From Archivesica marissinica (taxonomy: Eukaryota > Mollusca > Bivalvia > Venerida > Vesicomyidae): a stretch of DNA of 64,000 bases. Location: NCBI GenBank assembly GCA_014843695.1, contig CM026403.1:46339645-46403644 (forward strand), given 5' to 3'. The notes beneath the pieces are model-generated. The model did not search any database. It had not been told where the DNA came from and saw only the letters and a program-made list of their open reading frames with translations. The translations under genes were made by a program, and so were the position numbers. Positions 45,168 through 58,311 of the stretch are shown one piece after another (within the stretch, counting starts at the first letter, position 1; every line of letters begins with the position of its first letter).

Positions 45168-45715
45168 ACTATTCAAGTTTTATCTTTAAGACGAGACATT
45201 TAGAACACTATTCATAATGAGTTACAGGTTAAAAAGCGATGCAAATTATTGAAAATCCCACTACAATGGATGGACACTACTATGCATGACAGCTACATTT
45301 TTACACAAGATATGATTGCAAAAGTAGCTACTTTCGAAACCATAGTTGTAATGACCAATGACTAGTTGGCACGACTCGGTTCAAGATCAGCTCGGTGAAA
45401 GGTGTGTGTGTGTACAGGTGAACTGATCCATCCCCGCAGCTCCATTCTGACGTCGCATCAACTAAGGCAGAATGTCATGTACTAACTTGATTTACTAAGT
45501 AGTTACCAATGCTAACAATAATCCATGTATTCAGGTACAATTTTTTAACTAGTGAACAACCGGCGACACTGTGAAAAATTGTAATATAATTATGATAAGA
45601 CGCAGATTAACAAGTGATGGGATATATTGACTCGCATCACAATGCATTGACTTTAAGATAACCTAAACAACCAAAACTTGCATCTGAAACTCTTATTGCG
45701 GCTCAAACTCTTATT
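45168..45715. repeat. Composite-array spacer S3
   Basis: Third spacer; subgroup of S1 and S4 by its AACCAAAACTTGCATCTGAA end. Confidence 0.93.
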
Positions 45716-48700
45716 ACAGGTCAAGCCCTCGCTAAAGGTCAAGCCCTCGCTACAGTTCGAGCACTCTATACAGTTCGAGCCCTCTATACAGGTCGAGCCG
45801 TCGCTACAAGTCGAGCCGTCACTACAGGTCGAGCCCTCGCTACAGGTCGAGCCGTCGCTACAGTTCTAGCCCTCACTACATTTCTAGGCCTCACTACAGT
45901 TCAAGCCCTCGCTACAGTTCTAGCTCTCGCTACAGTTCTAGCCCATGCTACAGTTCAAGCCCTCGCTACAGTTCAAGCCCTCACTACAGTTCTAGTCCTC
46001 TCTACAGTTCTAGCCCTCGCTACAGGTCAAGCTCTTGCTACATTTCTAGGCCTCGCTACAGATCTATCCCACGCTACAGTTCTAGCCCTTGCTGCAATTA
46101 AAGCCCATGCTACAGTTCTAGCCCTTGCTACAGTTCAAGCCCTCACTACAGTTCTATCCCATGCTACAGTTCAAGCCCTTGCTACAGTTCAAGCCCTCGC
46201 TACAGTTCTATCCCATGCTACAGTTCAAGCCTTTGCTACAGTTCAAGCCCTAGCTACAGATCAAGCACTCGTTACAGTTCAAGCCCATGCTACAGTTCTA
46301 GGCCTTGCTACAGTTCAAGTCCTCGCTACAGGTCAAGTCCTCATCAAGCCCTCGTTACAGTTCAAGCCCATGCTACAGTTCTAGCCCTTGCTACAGTTCA
46401 AGCCCTCGCAACAGGTCAAGTCCTCACTACAGTTCAAATCTTCACTACAATCTAGCCCTCGCTACAGGTAAGGCCCTTGCTACTGTTCAAGCCCTCGCTA
46501 CTGTTCAAGCCCTCGCTCTCGCTACAGTTCAAGCCCCCGCTACAGTTCAAGCCCTTGCTACAGTTCAAGACCCCGCTACAGTTCAAGCCCCCGCTACATT
46601 TCAAGCCCCCGCTACAGTTCAAGCCCCCGCTACTGTTCAAGCCCTCGCTACAGTTCAAGCCCTCGCTCTCACTACAGTTCACGCCCCCGCTACAGTTCAA
46701 GCCCTTGCTACAGTTCTAGCCCTCGCAACAATTCTAGCCCTCGCAACAGTTCAAGCCTTCGCTACAGTTCTAGTCCTCACTACTGTTCAAGCCCTTGCTA
46801 CAGTTCTAGCCCTCACTATAGTCCAAGCCCTCGCTACAGTTCTAGCACTCACTACAGTTCTAGTCCTCGCTACCGTTCTAGCCCTCACTACAGTTCAAGC
46901 CCTTGCTACAGGTCAAGTCCTCGCTACAGTTCTAGCCCTAGCTACAGTTCTAGCCCTAGCTACAGTTCTATCCAACGCTACAGTTCTAGCCCTCGCTACA
47001 GTTCAAGTCCTCGTCAAGCCCTCGTTACAGTTCTAGCACTCGCTACAGTTCTAGCCCTCGCTACAGTTCTATCCCACGAAGCCCTCGCTACAGGTCAAGT
47101 CATCGCTACAGTTCAGGCCCTCGCTACAGTTCAAACCCTTGCTACAGTTCAAGCTCTCGCTACAGTTCAAGCCCTCGCTACAGTTTAGGCCCTCGCTACA
47201 GTTCAAACCCTAGCTACAGTTCAAGCTCTCGCTACAGTTCAAGCCATCGGTACAGTTCTAGCCCTCGCATCAGTTCAAGCCCTTGATACAGTTCTAGTCC
47301 TCACTACAGTTCAATCCCTTGCTACAGTTCTAGCCCTCGCTACAGTTCAAGCCCTTTCTACAGTTCTAGCCCTCGCTACAGGTCAAGTCATCGCTACAGT
47401 TAAGCCCTCGCTACAGTTCAAGCCCTCGCTACATTTCAAACCCTTGCTACAGTTCAAGCTCTCGCTACAGTTCAAGCCCTCGCTACAGTTCTAGCCCTCG
47501 CAACAGTTCAAGCCTTCGCAACAGTTCTAGCCCTCGCTATAGTCCAACAAGCCCTCACTACAGTTCAAGCCCTTGCTACAGGTCAAGTCCTCGCTACAGT
47601 TCTAGCCCTAGCTACAGTTCTAGCCCTAGCTACAGTTCTATCCAACGCTACAGGTCTAGCCCTCGCTACAGTTCAAGTCCTCGTCAAGCCCTCGTTAACA
47701 GTTCTAGCACTTGCTACAGTTCAAGTCCTCGTCAAGCCCTCGTTAACAGTTCTAGCACTCGCTACAGTTCTAGCACTCGCTACAGTTCTATCCCACGAAG
47801 CCCTCGCTACAGTTTGAGCCCTCGCTTCAGGTCAAGTCATCGCTACAGTTAAGCCCTCGCTACAGTTCAGGCCCTCACTACAGTTCAAACCCTTGCTACA
47901 ATTCAAGCCCATGCTACAGGTCAAGCCCTTGCTACAGGTCTAGCCCTAGCTACAGTTCTAGCAATCGCTACAGTTCTAGCCTTCACAACAGTTCTAGCAC
48001 TTGCTACAGTTCAATCTCTCGCTACAGATCTAGCCCTCGCTACAGATCTAGCCCTCGCTACAGTTCAAGCCCTCACTACAGGTCAAGCCCATGCTACAGG
48101 TCTAGCCCTAGCTACAGTTCTAGCCTTCGCTATAGTTCTAGCCCTTGCTACAGTTCAAGCCCTCGCCACAGATCTAGCCCTGACAATGGTTCAAGCCCTC
48201 ACTATAGGTCAAGCCTTCGCCACAGTTCAAGCCTTCGCCACTGTTCAAGCCATCGCCACAGTTCTAGTCCTCACTACAGTTCAAGCCCTTGCTACAGTTC
48301 AAGCCCTTTTTACAGTTCTAGCCCTCGCTATAGTCCAACAAGCCCTCGCTACAGTTCTAGTCCTCGCTACAGTTCTAGTCCTCGCTACCGTTCTAGCCCT
48401 CACTATATTTCAAGCCCATGTTACAGGTCAAGCCCTTGCTACAGGTCAAGCACTTGCTACAGGTTAAGCCCTCGCTACAGTTCAAGCTCTCGCTACAGTT
48501 TAAGCCCTCGCTACAGTTCTAGCCCTCGCAACAGTTCAAGCCCATGATACAGGTCAAGCCCTTGCTACAGGTCAAGCCCTTGCTACAGGTCAAGCCCTCA
48601 CTACAGTTCAAGCCCTTGCTACAGGTCAAGCCCTTGCTACAGGTCTAGCCCTAGCTACAGGTCAAGCCCATGCTACATTTCAAGCCCTTCCTACAGGTCA

Positions 48701-49382
48701 AGCCCTTGCTACAGGTCAAGCCCTAGCTACAGTTCAAGCCCTCGCTCTCGCTACAGTTCACGCCCCCGCTACAGTTCAAGCCCTTGCTACAGTTCTAGCC
48801 CTCTCAACAATTCTAGCCCTCGCAACAGTTCAAGCCTTCGCTACAGTTCTAGTCCTCACTACAGTTCAATCCCTTGCTACAGTTCTAGCCCTCGCTACAG
48901 TTCAAGCCCTTTCTACAGTTCTAGCCCTCGCTACAGTTCTAGCCTTCGCAACAGTTATAGCCCTCGCTATAATCCAACAAGCCCTCGCTACAGTTCTAGT
49001 CCTCGCTACCGTTCTAGTCCTCGCTACAGTTCTAGCCCTCGCTACAGGTCAAGCCCTTGCTACAGGACAAGCCCTTGCTACAGGTCAAGCCCTCGCTACA
49101 GTTCAAGCCATCGTTACAGGTAAAGCCCTTGCATCAGTTCAAGCCCTTACTACAGTTCAAGCCCTTACTACAGTTTAAGCCCTCGCTATTGGTCAAGCCC
49201 TCGCTATAGGTCAAGCCCTCGCCACAGGTCAAGTCCTCGCTACACATCAAGCCCTTACTACAGTTCAAGCCCTCGCTACAGTTTAAGCCCTCGCTATTGG
49301 TCAAGCCTTCGCCACAGTTCAAGCCCTCGCTATAGGTCAAGCCCTCGCCACAGGTCAAGTCCTCGCTACACATCAAGCCCTT

Positions 49383-49920
49383 ACTATTCAAGTTTTATCT
49401 TTAAGACGAGACATTTAGAACACTATTCATAATGAGTTACAGGTTAAAAAGCAATGCAAATTATTGAAAATCTCACTACAATGGATGGACACTACTATGC
49501 ATGACAGCTACATTTTTACACAAGATATGATTGCAAAAGTAGCTACTTTCGAAACCATAGTTGTAATGACCAATGACTAGTTGGCACGACTCGGTTCAAG
49601 ATCAGCTCGGTGAAAGGTGTGTGTGTGCAGGTGAACTGATCCGTCCCCGCAGCTCCATTCTGACGTCGCATCAACTAAGGCAGAATGTCATGTCCTAACT
49701 TGATTTACTAAGTAGTTACTAATGCTAACAATAATCCATGTATTCAGGTACAATTTGTTAACTAGTGAACAACCGGCGAAACTTTGTGAAAAATTGTAAT
49801 ATAATTATGATAAGACGCAGATTAACAAGTGATGGGATATATCGACTCGCATTACAATGCATTGACTTTACATTAACCTAAACAACCAAAACTTGCAGCT
49901 GAAACTCTTACTGTGGCTCA
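49383..49920. repeat. Composite-array spacer S4
   Basis: Fourth spacer; same subgroup as S1 and S3. It has a shorter GT run (GTGTGTGTGCAGG) and lacks the second CTCTTATTACAGG motif. Confidence 0.93.
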
Positions 49921-50448
49921 AACCCTCGCTACAGGTCTAGCCCTCGCTACAGTTCGAGCACTCTATACAGTATGAGCCCTCTAAACAGGTTGAGCCGTCG
50001 CTACAGGTCGAGCCGTCGCTACAGGTCGAGCCGTCGCTACAGGTCGAGCCCTCGCTACAGGTCGAGCCGTTGCTACAGGTCGAGCCGTCACTACATTTCT
50101 AGGCCTCACTACAGTTCAAGCCCTCGCTACAGTTCAAGCCCTCGCTACAGTTCTAGCCCTCGCTACAGTTCTAGCCCACGCTACAATTCTAGCCCTCGCT
50201 ACAGGTAAAGCCCTCACTACAGTTCTATCCCATGCTACAGTTCAAGCCTTTGCTATAGTTCAAGCCCTAGCTACAGGTCAAGCACTCGTTACAGGTCAAG
50301 CCCATGCTACAGTTCAAGCCCTAGCAACAGTTCTAGCCCTAGCTACAATTCAAGCACTCGCTACAGTTCAAGCCCTTACTACAGTTCAAATCCTCGCTAC
50401 AGTTCAAGCCCTCGCTCAGGTCAAGTCCTCACTACACATCAAGCCCTT

Positions 50449-51019
50449 ACTATTCAAGTTTTATCTTTAAGACGAGACACTGAGAACACTATTCATAATG
50501 AGTTACAGGTTAAAAAGCGATGCAAATTATTGAAAATCTCACTACAATGGATGGACACTACTATGCATGACAGCTACATTTTTACACAAGATATGTTGCA
50601 AAAGTAGGTACTTTCGAAACCATAGTTGTAATGACCAATGACTAGTTGGCACGACTCGGTTCAAGATCAGCTCGGTGAAAAGTGTGTGTGTGTGTACAGG
50701 TGAACTGATCCATCCCCGCAGCTCCATTCTGACGTCGCATCAATTAAGTCAGAAAGTCATGTACTAACTTGATTTACTAAGTAGTTATTAATGCTAACAA
50801 TAATCCATTTATTCAGGTACAATTTTTTAACAAGTGAACAACAGGGGACACATTGTGACAAATTGTAATATAATTATGATAAGACGCAGATTAACAAGTG
50901 ATGGGATATATTGACTCACATCACAATACATTGACATTAAGTTAACCTAAATAACAAAAAATCTAAACAACAAACTCTTACTGCAGCTTAAACTCTTACT
51001 GCGGCTCAAACTCTTATTA
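50449..51019. repeat. Composite-array spacer S5
   Basis: Fifth spacer; subgroup of S2. Longest GT run (GTGTGTGTGTGTAC). Confidence 0.93.
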
Positions 51020-52621
51020 CAGGTCAAGCCCTCGCTACAGGTCAAGCCCTCACTACAGGTCAAGCCCTCGCTACAGTTCTAGTCCTCGCTACAGTTCTAG
51101 CCCTAGCTACAGTTCTATCCAACGCTACAGTTCTAGCACTTGCTACAGTTCAAGTCCTCATCAAGCCCTCGTTACAGTTCTAGCATTCGCTACAGTTCTA
51201 GCCCTCGCTATAGTTCTATCTCACGAAGCCCTCGCTACAGTTTGAGCCCTCGCTACAGATTCAAGTCATCGCTACAGTTAAGCCCTCGCTACAGTTCAGG
51301 CCCTCGCTACAGTTCAAACCCTTGCTACAGTTCAAGCTCTCGCTACAGTTCAAGCCCTCGCTACAGTTCTACCCCTCGCAACAGTTCAAGCCCTTGATAC
51401 AGTTCTAGTCCTCACTACAGTTCAATCCCTCGCTACAGTTCAATCCCTTTCTACAGTTCTAGCCCTCGCTACAGTTCTAGCCTTCGCAACAGTTCTAGCC
51501 CTCGCTATAGTCCAACAAGCCCTCACTACAGTTCAAGCCCTTGCTACAGGTCAAGTCCTCGCTACAGTTCTAGCCCTAGCTACAGTTCTAGCCCTAGCTA
51601 CAGTTCTATCCAACGCTACAGTTCTAGCCCTCGCTACAGTTCAAGTCCTCGTCAAGCCCTCATTAACAGTTCTAGCACTCGCTACAGTTCAAGTCCTCGT
51701 CAAGCCTTCGCTAACAGTTCTAGCACTCGCTACAGTTCTAGCATTCCCTACAGTTCTATCCCACGAAGCCCTCGCTACAGTTTGAGCCCTCGCTACAGGT
51801 CAAGTCATCGCTACAGTTAAGCCCTAGCTACAGTTCAGGCCCTCGCTACAGTTCAAACCCTTGCTACAGTTCAAGCTCTCGCTACAGTTCAAGCCCTCGC
51901 TACAGTTCTAGCCCTCGCAACAGTTCAAGCCCATGATACAGTTCTAGTCCTCACTACAGTTCAATCCCTTGCTACAGTTCTAGCCCTCGCTACAGTTCAA
52001 GCCCTTTCTACAGTTCTAGCCCTCGCTACAGTTCTAGCCTTCGCAACAGTTCTAGCCCTCGCTATAGTCCAACAAGCCCTCGCTACAGTTCTAGCCCTCG
52101 CTACAGTTCTAGTCCTCGCTACCGTTCTAGCCCTCACTACAGTTCAAGCCCTTGCTACAGGTCAAGTCCTCGCTACAGTTCTAGCCCTAGCTACAGTTCT
52201 ATCCAACGCTACAGTTCTAGCCCTCGCTACAGTTCAAGTCCTCGTCAAGCCCTCGTTACAGTTCTAGCACTCGCTACAGTTCTAGCCCTCGCTACAGTTC
52301 TATCCCACGAAGCCCTCGCTACAGGTCAAGTCATCGCTACAGTTAAGCCCTCGCTACAGTTCAGGCCCTCGCTACAGTTCAAACCCTTGCTACAGTTCAA
52401 GCTCTCGCTACAGTTCAAGCCCTCGCTACAGTTCTAGCCCTTGCAACAGTTCAAGCCCAAAAAGACAAGGCGGACAATATCCCCCCATCAAAGTCAAGGT
52501 GGACAATATCCCCCCCCGTGGAAAATCATAGGGCGAACAATTTCCCCCCACATTGGAATATCAAAATGCTTGTGACCGGCTACTGTGCTTTATATGGTTG
52601 TCACAAGCTGCAATATCTTAC

Positions 52622-52774
52622 CATTAATGGGGACACCTGCCACATTGGGTCTATTAGCAGGGCCTTATGGTACTGTAGACAGGGGTCAGCACTCCATGAG
52701 AAATGCCACCGTAACCATGACTTTAGGCTCTGTGTCATTGACATCTGGTCTGGTACACATTCAACAGGAATCCC
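52622..52774 (-). CDS. CLCC1: CLCC1-like protein, middle coding exon (copy 2)
   Basis: Same 51-residue exon as 4966-5118, with no coding change seen. The donor at 52621-52616 is GTAAGA, nearer consensus than GTAAAA in copy 1. Downstream on the minus strand (lower coordinates) the duplication ends 164 bp away and the 18-bp satellite begins, so no local terminal exon exists. A transcript would have to splice to the exon at 3584, about 49 kb further on, or terminate elsewhere. Confidence 0.78.
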
Positions 52775-53553
52775 CTGAAATAACAACAACTGGATATCAT
52801 TGGTTATGTTTTTGTGAATTGGGCGCTTGAAATGGTGAAAATAGCATATAAACAAGTTTCACGGGCATAGTTCTGGTAATAAGAGTACAGTCAATACCCG
52901 GAAACATAATTTGTGACTTGACCGTGAAACAAAAGGACACAATCATATTCCCCACCGCAATATCAAATTGGAACAAGAGTGCAGCCTGAGAGACAAACAA
53001 CGTAATAACTTTACATATTTCAAACAATATAATAACTGCACATAATTATTTCAAACAACATAATAACTACGTATTCAAACAAGTCATGTTATATATATTC
53101 AAACAACATAATAACTGTATATATTCAAACAACGTATAACGTTTTATCCTACCTTCATGCGAAATAACGTACAAAAACGGCCTGCCTAATAAATTTTGCT
53201 TTATTAGTCAGTGCCTAATAAAGCTTTCGTGACGGACTACTTTTATGACCCAGATTACGGTTTGTAAATAAACAAAGCGTCTGTCGTCACATTGTGTTGT
53301 CTGCTGAGTTTGGAAAATGTCCCAAGAAGAAAGTCGTGTACAGGCAAACTTTCAGGTTGTTTGGGATGAATTAACAGCACTCGATGAAACCCCTCTGGAA
53401 ACTACTGTTGTCAGAGAAATGTCATTTATCATTTATCTATAAATAGAAATATCAATGCGCAACATATTACCAAGTGCGTAGCGAGTTTGTAAGCTGTCAT
53501 GGCTAGTTTGTTTGTTTTTGTGTCGGGTGCACACTCAGAATGTAGGATAAATA

Positions 53554-53679
53554 GAATATTAGGTTACTGTCTTATAAATTTTAATTTATTAGGCTCGTCT
53601 CCGAAAAAATACCTCGCCTTGTATTTTTTCGGAGACGAGCCTAATAAATTAAAATTTATAAGACAGTAACCAAATATTC
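53554..53679. repeat. 59-bp inverted repeat hairpin (copy 2)
   Basis: Identical arrangement to 5898-6023, including the single arm mismatch and the CTCGCCTT loop. Confidence 0.92.
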
Positions 53680-53683
53680 TCTA

Positions 53684-56115
53684 TATATATATTCAAACAA
53701 TGTAATAACTGTACATATTCAAACAACGTAATAACTGTCCATATTCAAACAACGTATAACATTATATATATTCAAACAATGTAATAACTGTACATATTCA
53801 AACAACGTAATAACTGTCCATATTCAAACAACGTATAACATTATATATATTCAAACAATGTAATAACTGTCCATATTCAAACAACGTATAACATTATATA
53901 TATTCAAACAATGTAATAACTGTACATATTCAAACAATGTAATAACTGTCCATATTCAAACAATGTAATAACTGTACATATTCAAACAACGTAATAACTG
54001 TCCATATTCAAACAACGTATAACATTATATATATTCAAACAATGTAATAACTGTACATATTCAAACAATGTAATAACTGTCCATATTCAAACAATGTAAT
54101 AACTGTACATATTCAAACAACGTAATAACTTCCATATTCAAACAACGTATACATTATATAATTCAAACAATGTAATAACTGTACATATTCAAACAACGTA
54201 ATAACTGTCCATTAAACAACGTATAACATTATATATATTCAAACAATGTAATAACTGTACATATTCAAACAACGTAATAACTGTCCATATTCAAACAACG
54301 TATAACATTATATATATTCAAACAAGTATAAATAATATTCAAACAATGTATAACTGTACATATTCAAACAACGTAATAACTGTCCATATTCAAACAACGT
54401 ATAACATTATATATATTCAAACAATGTAATAACTGTACATATTCAAACAATGTAATAACTGTCCATATTCAAACAATGTAATAACTGTACATATTCAAAC
54501 AACGTAATAACTGTCCATATTCAAACAACGTATAACATTATATATATTCAAACAATGTAATAACTGTACATATTCAAACAACGTAATAACTGTCCATATT
54601 CAAACAACGTATAACATTATATATATTCAAACAATGTAATAACTGTCCATATTCAAACAATGTAATAACTGTCCATATTCAAACAACGTAATAACTGTCC
54701 ATATTCAAACAATGTAATAACTGTACATATTCAAACAACGTAATAACTGTCCATATTCAAACAACGTATAACATTATATATATTCAAACAACGTAATAAC
54801 TGTACATATTCAAACAATGTAATAACTGTCCATATTCAAACAATGTAATAACTGTCCATATTCAAACAATGTAATAACTGTACATATTCAAACAATGTAA
54901 TAACTGTCCATATTCAAACAATGTAATAACTGTCCATATTCAAACAACGTAATAACTGTACATATTCAAACAACGTAATAACTGTACATATTCAAACAAC
55001 GTATAACATTATATATATTCAAACAATGTAATAACTGTACATATTCAAACAACGTAATAACTGTACATATTCAAACAACGTAATAACTGTACATATTCAA
55101 ACAATGTAATAAATGTACATATTCAAACAACGTAATAACTGTCCATATTCAAACAACGTAATAACTGTCCATATTCAAACAACATATAACATTATATATA
55201 TTCAAACAACGTAATAACTGTACATATTCAAACAACGTAATAACTGTCCATATTCAAACAACGTAATAACTGTACATATTCAAACAATGTCATAACATTA
55301 TATATATTCAAACAACGTAATAACTGTACATATTCAAACAACGTAATAACTGTCCATATTCAAACAACGTAATAACTGTACATATTCAAACAACATAATA
55401 ACTGTACATATTCAAACAACGTATAACATTATATATATTCAAACAATGTAATAACTGTACATATTCAAACAACGTAATAACTGTACATATTCAAACAACG
55501 TAATAATTGTACATATTCAAACAACGTAATAACTGTACATATTCAAACAACGTATAACATTATATATATTCAAACAATGTAATAACTGTCCATATTCAAA
55601 CAACGTAATAACTGTACATATTCAAACAACGTAATAACTGTACATATTCAAACAATGTCATAACATTATATATATATTCAAACAACGTAATAACTGTCCA
55701 TATTCAAACAATGTAATAACTGTACATATTCAAACAATGTAATAACTGTACATATTCAAACAACGTATAACATTATATATATTCAAACAACGTAATAACT
55801 GTCCATATTCAAACAATGTAATAACTGTACATATTCAAACAACGTATAACATTATATATATTCAAACAACGTAATAACTGTACATATTCAAACAACGTAT
55901 AACATTATATATATTCAAACAACGTAATAACTGTACATATTCAAACAACGTAATAACTGTACATATTCAAACAACGTATAACATTATATATATTCAAACA
56001 ACGTAATAACTGTACATATTCAAACAATGTAATAACTGTCCATATTCAAACAATGTACCGTAATAACTACACATATTCAAACAATGTATTAACTGTACAT
56101 ATTGAAACAACGTAA
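53684..56115. repeat. 26/27-bp minisatellite array (copy 2, expanded)
   Basis: About 93 units of the ATTCAAACAACGTAATAACT family versus about 48 in copy 1. Some units have indels (54130-54340). It lacks the internal hairpin-arm repeat found at 6528-6580 in copy 1. The last 300 bp align with copy 1 unit by unit. Confidence 0.95.
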
Positions 56116-56136
56116 TTTATAACTGTATACATTAAA

Positions 56137-57265
56137 ACCCCGGTCCGGTTTAGAGGGGGTTCCGGATAAGAGGGTTTTTTATATTTAACACAAAAAATAT
56201 AACAAAACATAAATATACACTAGTGCAAAAGAAACATGTATTTGTGGAACATGTAGTCATGGACTGCGTATCTAGTTTTGATAAATAATAATTGGAATAA
56301 TTATTATAATACTTTAATTTCAAAATTACCACAATGTTAATAATATCATCTGAATACATGTATATCGTACATTTACACTGTTACTAAATATTAAATTTAT
56401 AAGAATTATATTAATCAAGATGACTTTGCCCTCTAAGGACAATTCTAACGTTCTACGTTTAGACGGAGGTGTTGCCAGTAGTCAGTATTAATCAAAATGA
56501 ATGATTTTGTTTAGTGGAGAAACTAAAAACAACAGTTTAAAATATACTCATTACTCTATTATTTGATTGGTTGTTGCTAATATCCAATCGTGTTTCCATA
56601 GTGAAACACCAATTCCAATCGAGACCAATGAACATTATCACAAATTTAGGCTACAGTTTACAAACAATAGATCAAAGGGATAAAATCAAACACATACCCA
56701 ACGTGTGAAAACCACAGGGGCCAGCTCTTGCCAGACAGTAATTGATAAACATTTTTTTTTTACGTTTATTTATCGTCGCTACCGGTTGCCCATATGAGCG
56801 ACGCCTCCTGAAGAGATTAGTTATTTTAGATTTTTGGAGGATAGTGCAATAATACAGACAGAGATCCATTCCAGCATCTCCTCTGGTTCTTTTACGTGCA
56901 CGGTGTAAAGCACCGATACAAGACCTCGGTTTAACGTCCCATCTGAAAGACTGTTAATTTTATTAGGGTCAGACGGGGGATCGAACCTAAGGTATATTGC
57001 CACTTTTATGACAGTACACAAGTATATTCGTTTAACTGGCTTCTTTTCATAATTGGCATGTCTGGCTTAGAGGGGTCATTTTGTATTGAAAATACACAAA
57101 ATGTTACGAACTTGTGTCCGGTTTCCGGAGTAGAGGGGTTCCGGATTACAGGGGTTTATATTACAATGAAAATAGTAGGGAGAAATTCGGGATCGGAGAA
57201 AAAGGCCGGTATGGAGGGGGTTCCGGATTAGAGGGGGCCCGGTTTAGAGGGGTTATACTGTATAT
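56137..57265. mobile_element. DNA transposon remnant with CCGGTTTAGAGGGG motifs (copy 2)
   Basis: Equivalent of 7297-8425, including R1 at 56757-56992. Differences are single bases, for example AACCACAGG for AAACACAGG near 56710. Confidence 0.6.
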
Positions 57266-57385
57266 TCAAATGCAAAATTGAGATAAATAATGATCAAATT
57301 GCACAGTCTTCATGAACACTACGACCCCTCTTTCATTCTCTATGCAAGCAAACACATGTAAATAAACACATAGCAAAACACTTAC

Positions 57386-57948
57386 CATTGTCATGTGCGT
57401 AACCTTCTCAGCTACCATAGACTGGTACAACCTGACAAACTCCCAGGGTAAACTCAACAGGAAGGCTACAAACAATAAACCAGTCAACCATGTCCAGTAG
57501 TACTTCCTGTTTTGATGACAACCAGATTCAACATTATCATCAATGCTACTGCATATATTATTTCCATTTATTTTACTGTTTTCAACTCCTGACTTTGTCC
57601 GTTCTTCTTGCTGTTTAACACTTTTCCCTCTGTTCTTCTTGCTTCCGGGACAATTTCTTCTCGAGAAAAGATAACAAGTACTTAGCAATAATATAACAAT
57701 AGTTGTTATAGACAGTAGATGAAATGAATCAATTTCTTCCAAAAGAAAAACAATATTTGTTATGCCAATATTTTTTATGGAAGTAAATGCATTTGACAAA
57801 TCTTCTGTTATGTCATTAATTAACAGGAAGTAGAATTGTTTCTGTGAGATCGATATTTCTGTGCTGATGCTGCCATCTGGTGCTGAAAATATACCCACAA
57901 TCCACCAGTTTGTACCATTTTTCTTTCTTGAGTGAACTAGAACATTAT
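57386..57948 (-). CDS. CLCC1: CLCC1-like protein, large exon (copy 2), intact
   Basis: 563-bp exon with acceptor TTGTATTTTACAG ending at 57949 and donor GTAAGT at 57385. It starts with two bases of a split codon (phase 1) and ends in phase 0, giving 187 full codons. N-terminal residues NVLVHSRKKNGTNWW are absent from copy 1 because of its 43-bp deletion. Then follow the lumenal-like region with DITEDLSNAF, membrane span 1, a charged Asn/Ser-rich loop with EERTKSGVEN, and span 2 with LSLPWEFVRLY. CLCC1 family members have a lumenal N-terminal part with a signal peptide before span 1; those exons should lie to the right of the window. Confidence 0.8.
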
Positions 57949-58311
57949 CTGTAAAATACAATAATCATATATTATATAATACGATGATAATATAAATAAA
58001 TGACAAGTACAGTCATATTGAACCTCAGTCAACAGCCCAAGTAAAGGAGAAGTCGTTCATTCTAATCTTTCTACTGTAAATTAATGTGACCTGCGTAAAT
58101 GGCATAACCAATCCATGCTCATCATGAGTGTTCTGCATAAGTCACGTGCAACTCAGTACAAACAAGTCTGCGATGGTGCGCAGAAACAAGTGGAATCTTA
58201 TGACAGTACTCCTATACAGGAAACTCCAACTGCTAAAGCCTTTCAGAATGTAGATGCGAAAGATTATGTGCATATGATTATGAAACTACTATTCAACTGT
58301 ACTTAGTTCAT

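Larger units (their letters stand above)
42165..52457. repeat. Composite satellite: 18-bp minisatellite blocks with five ~550-bp spacers
   Basis: Blocks of TACAGTTCAAGCCCTCGC-type units lie at 42165-42580, 43131-43289, 43857-45167, 45716-49382, 49921-50448 and 51020-52457. Within the long blocks, longer strings recur, for example around CCCACGAAGCCCTC at 47078, 47790, 51230, 51770 and 52310. Because 18 is divisible by three, Ala-Thr-Val-Gln-Ala-Leu, Tyr-Ser-Ser-Ser-Pro-Arg and Cys-Ser-Glu-Gly-Leu-Asn periodic frames appear; none looks like a gene. The right end abuts copy 2 of the segmental duplication. Confidence 0.96.

Noticed and set aside
42266..51397. Periodic Ala/Thr/Val/Leu-, Ser/Tyr- or Cys/Ser-Gly-rich frames in the 18-bp array as silk- or mucin-like genes
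   Set aside because: All frames on both strands are similarly open, lengths are random, there is no signal peptide or conserved flank, and the spacers break every frame.
42165..52457. CRISPR-like array (short repeats with spacers)
   Set aside because: The 18-bp units are contiguous without unique spacers, the intervening 550-bp pieces are themselves repeated, and the sequence is eukaryotic.
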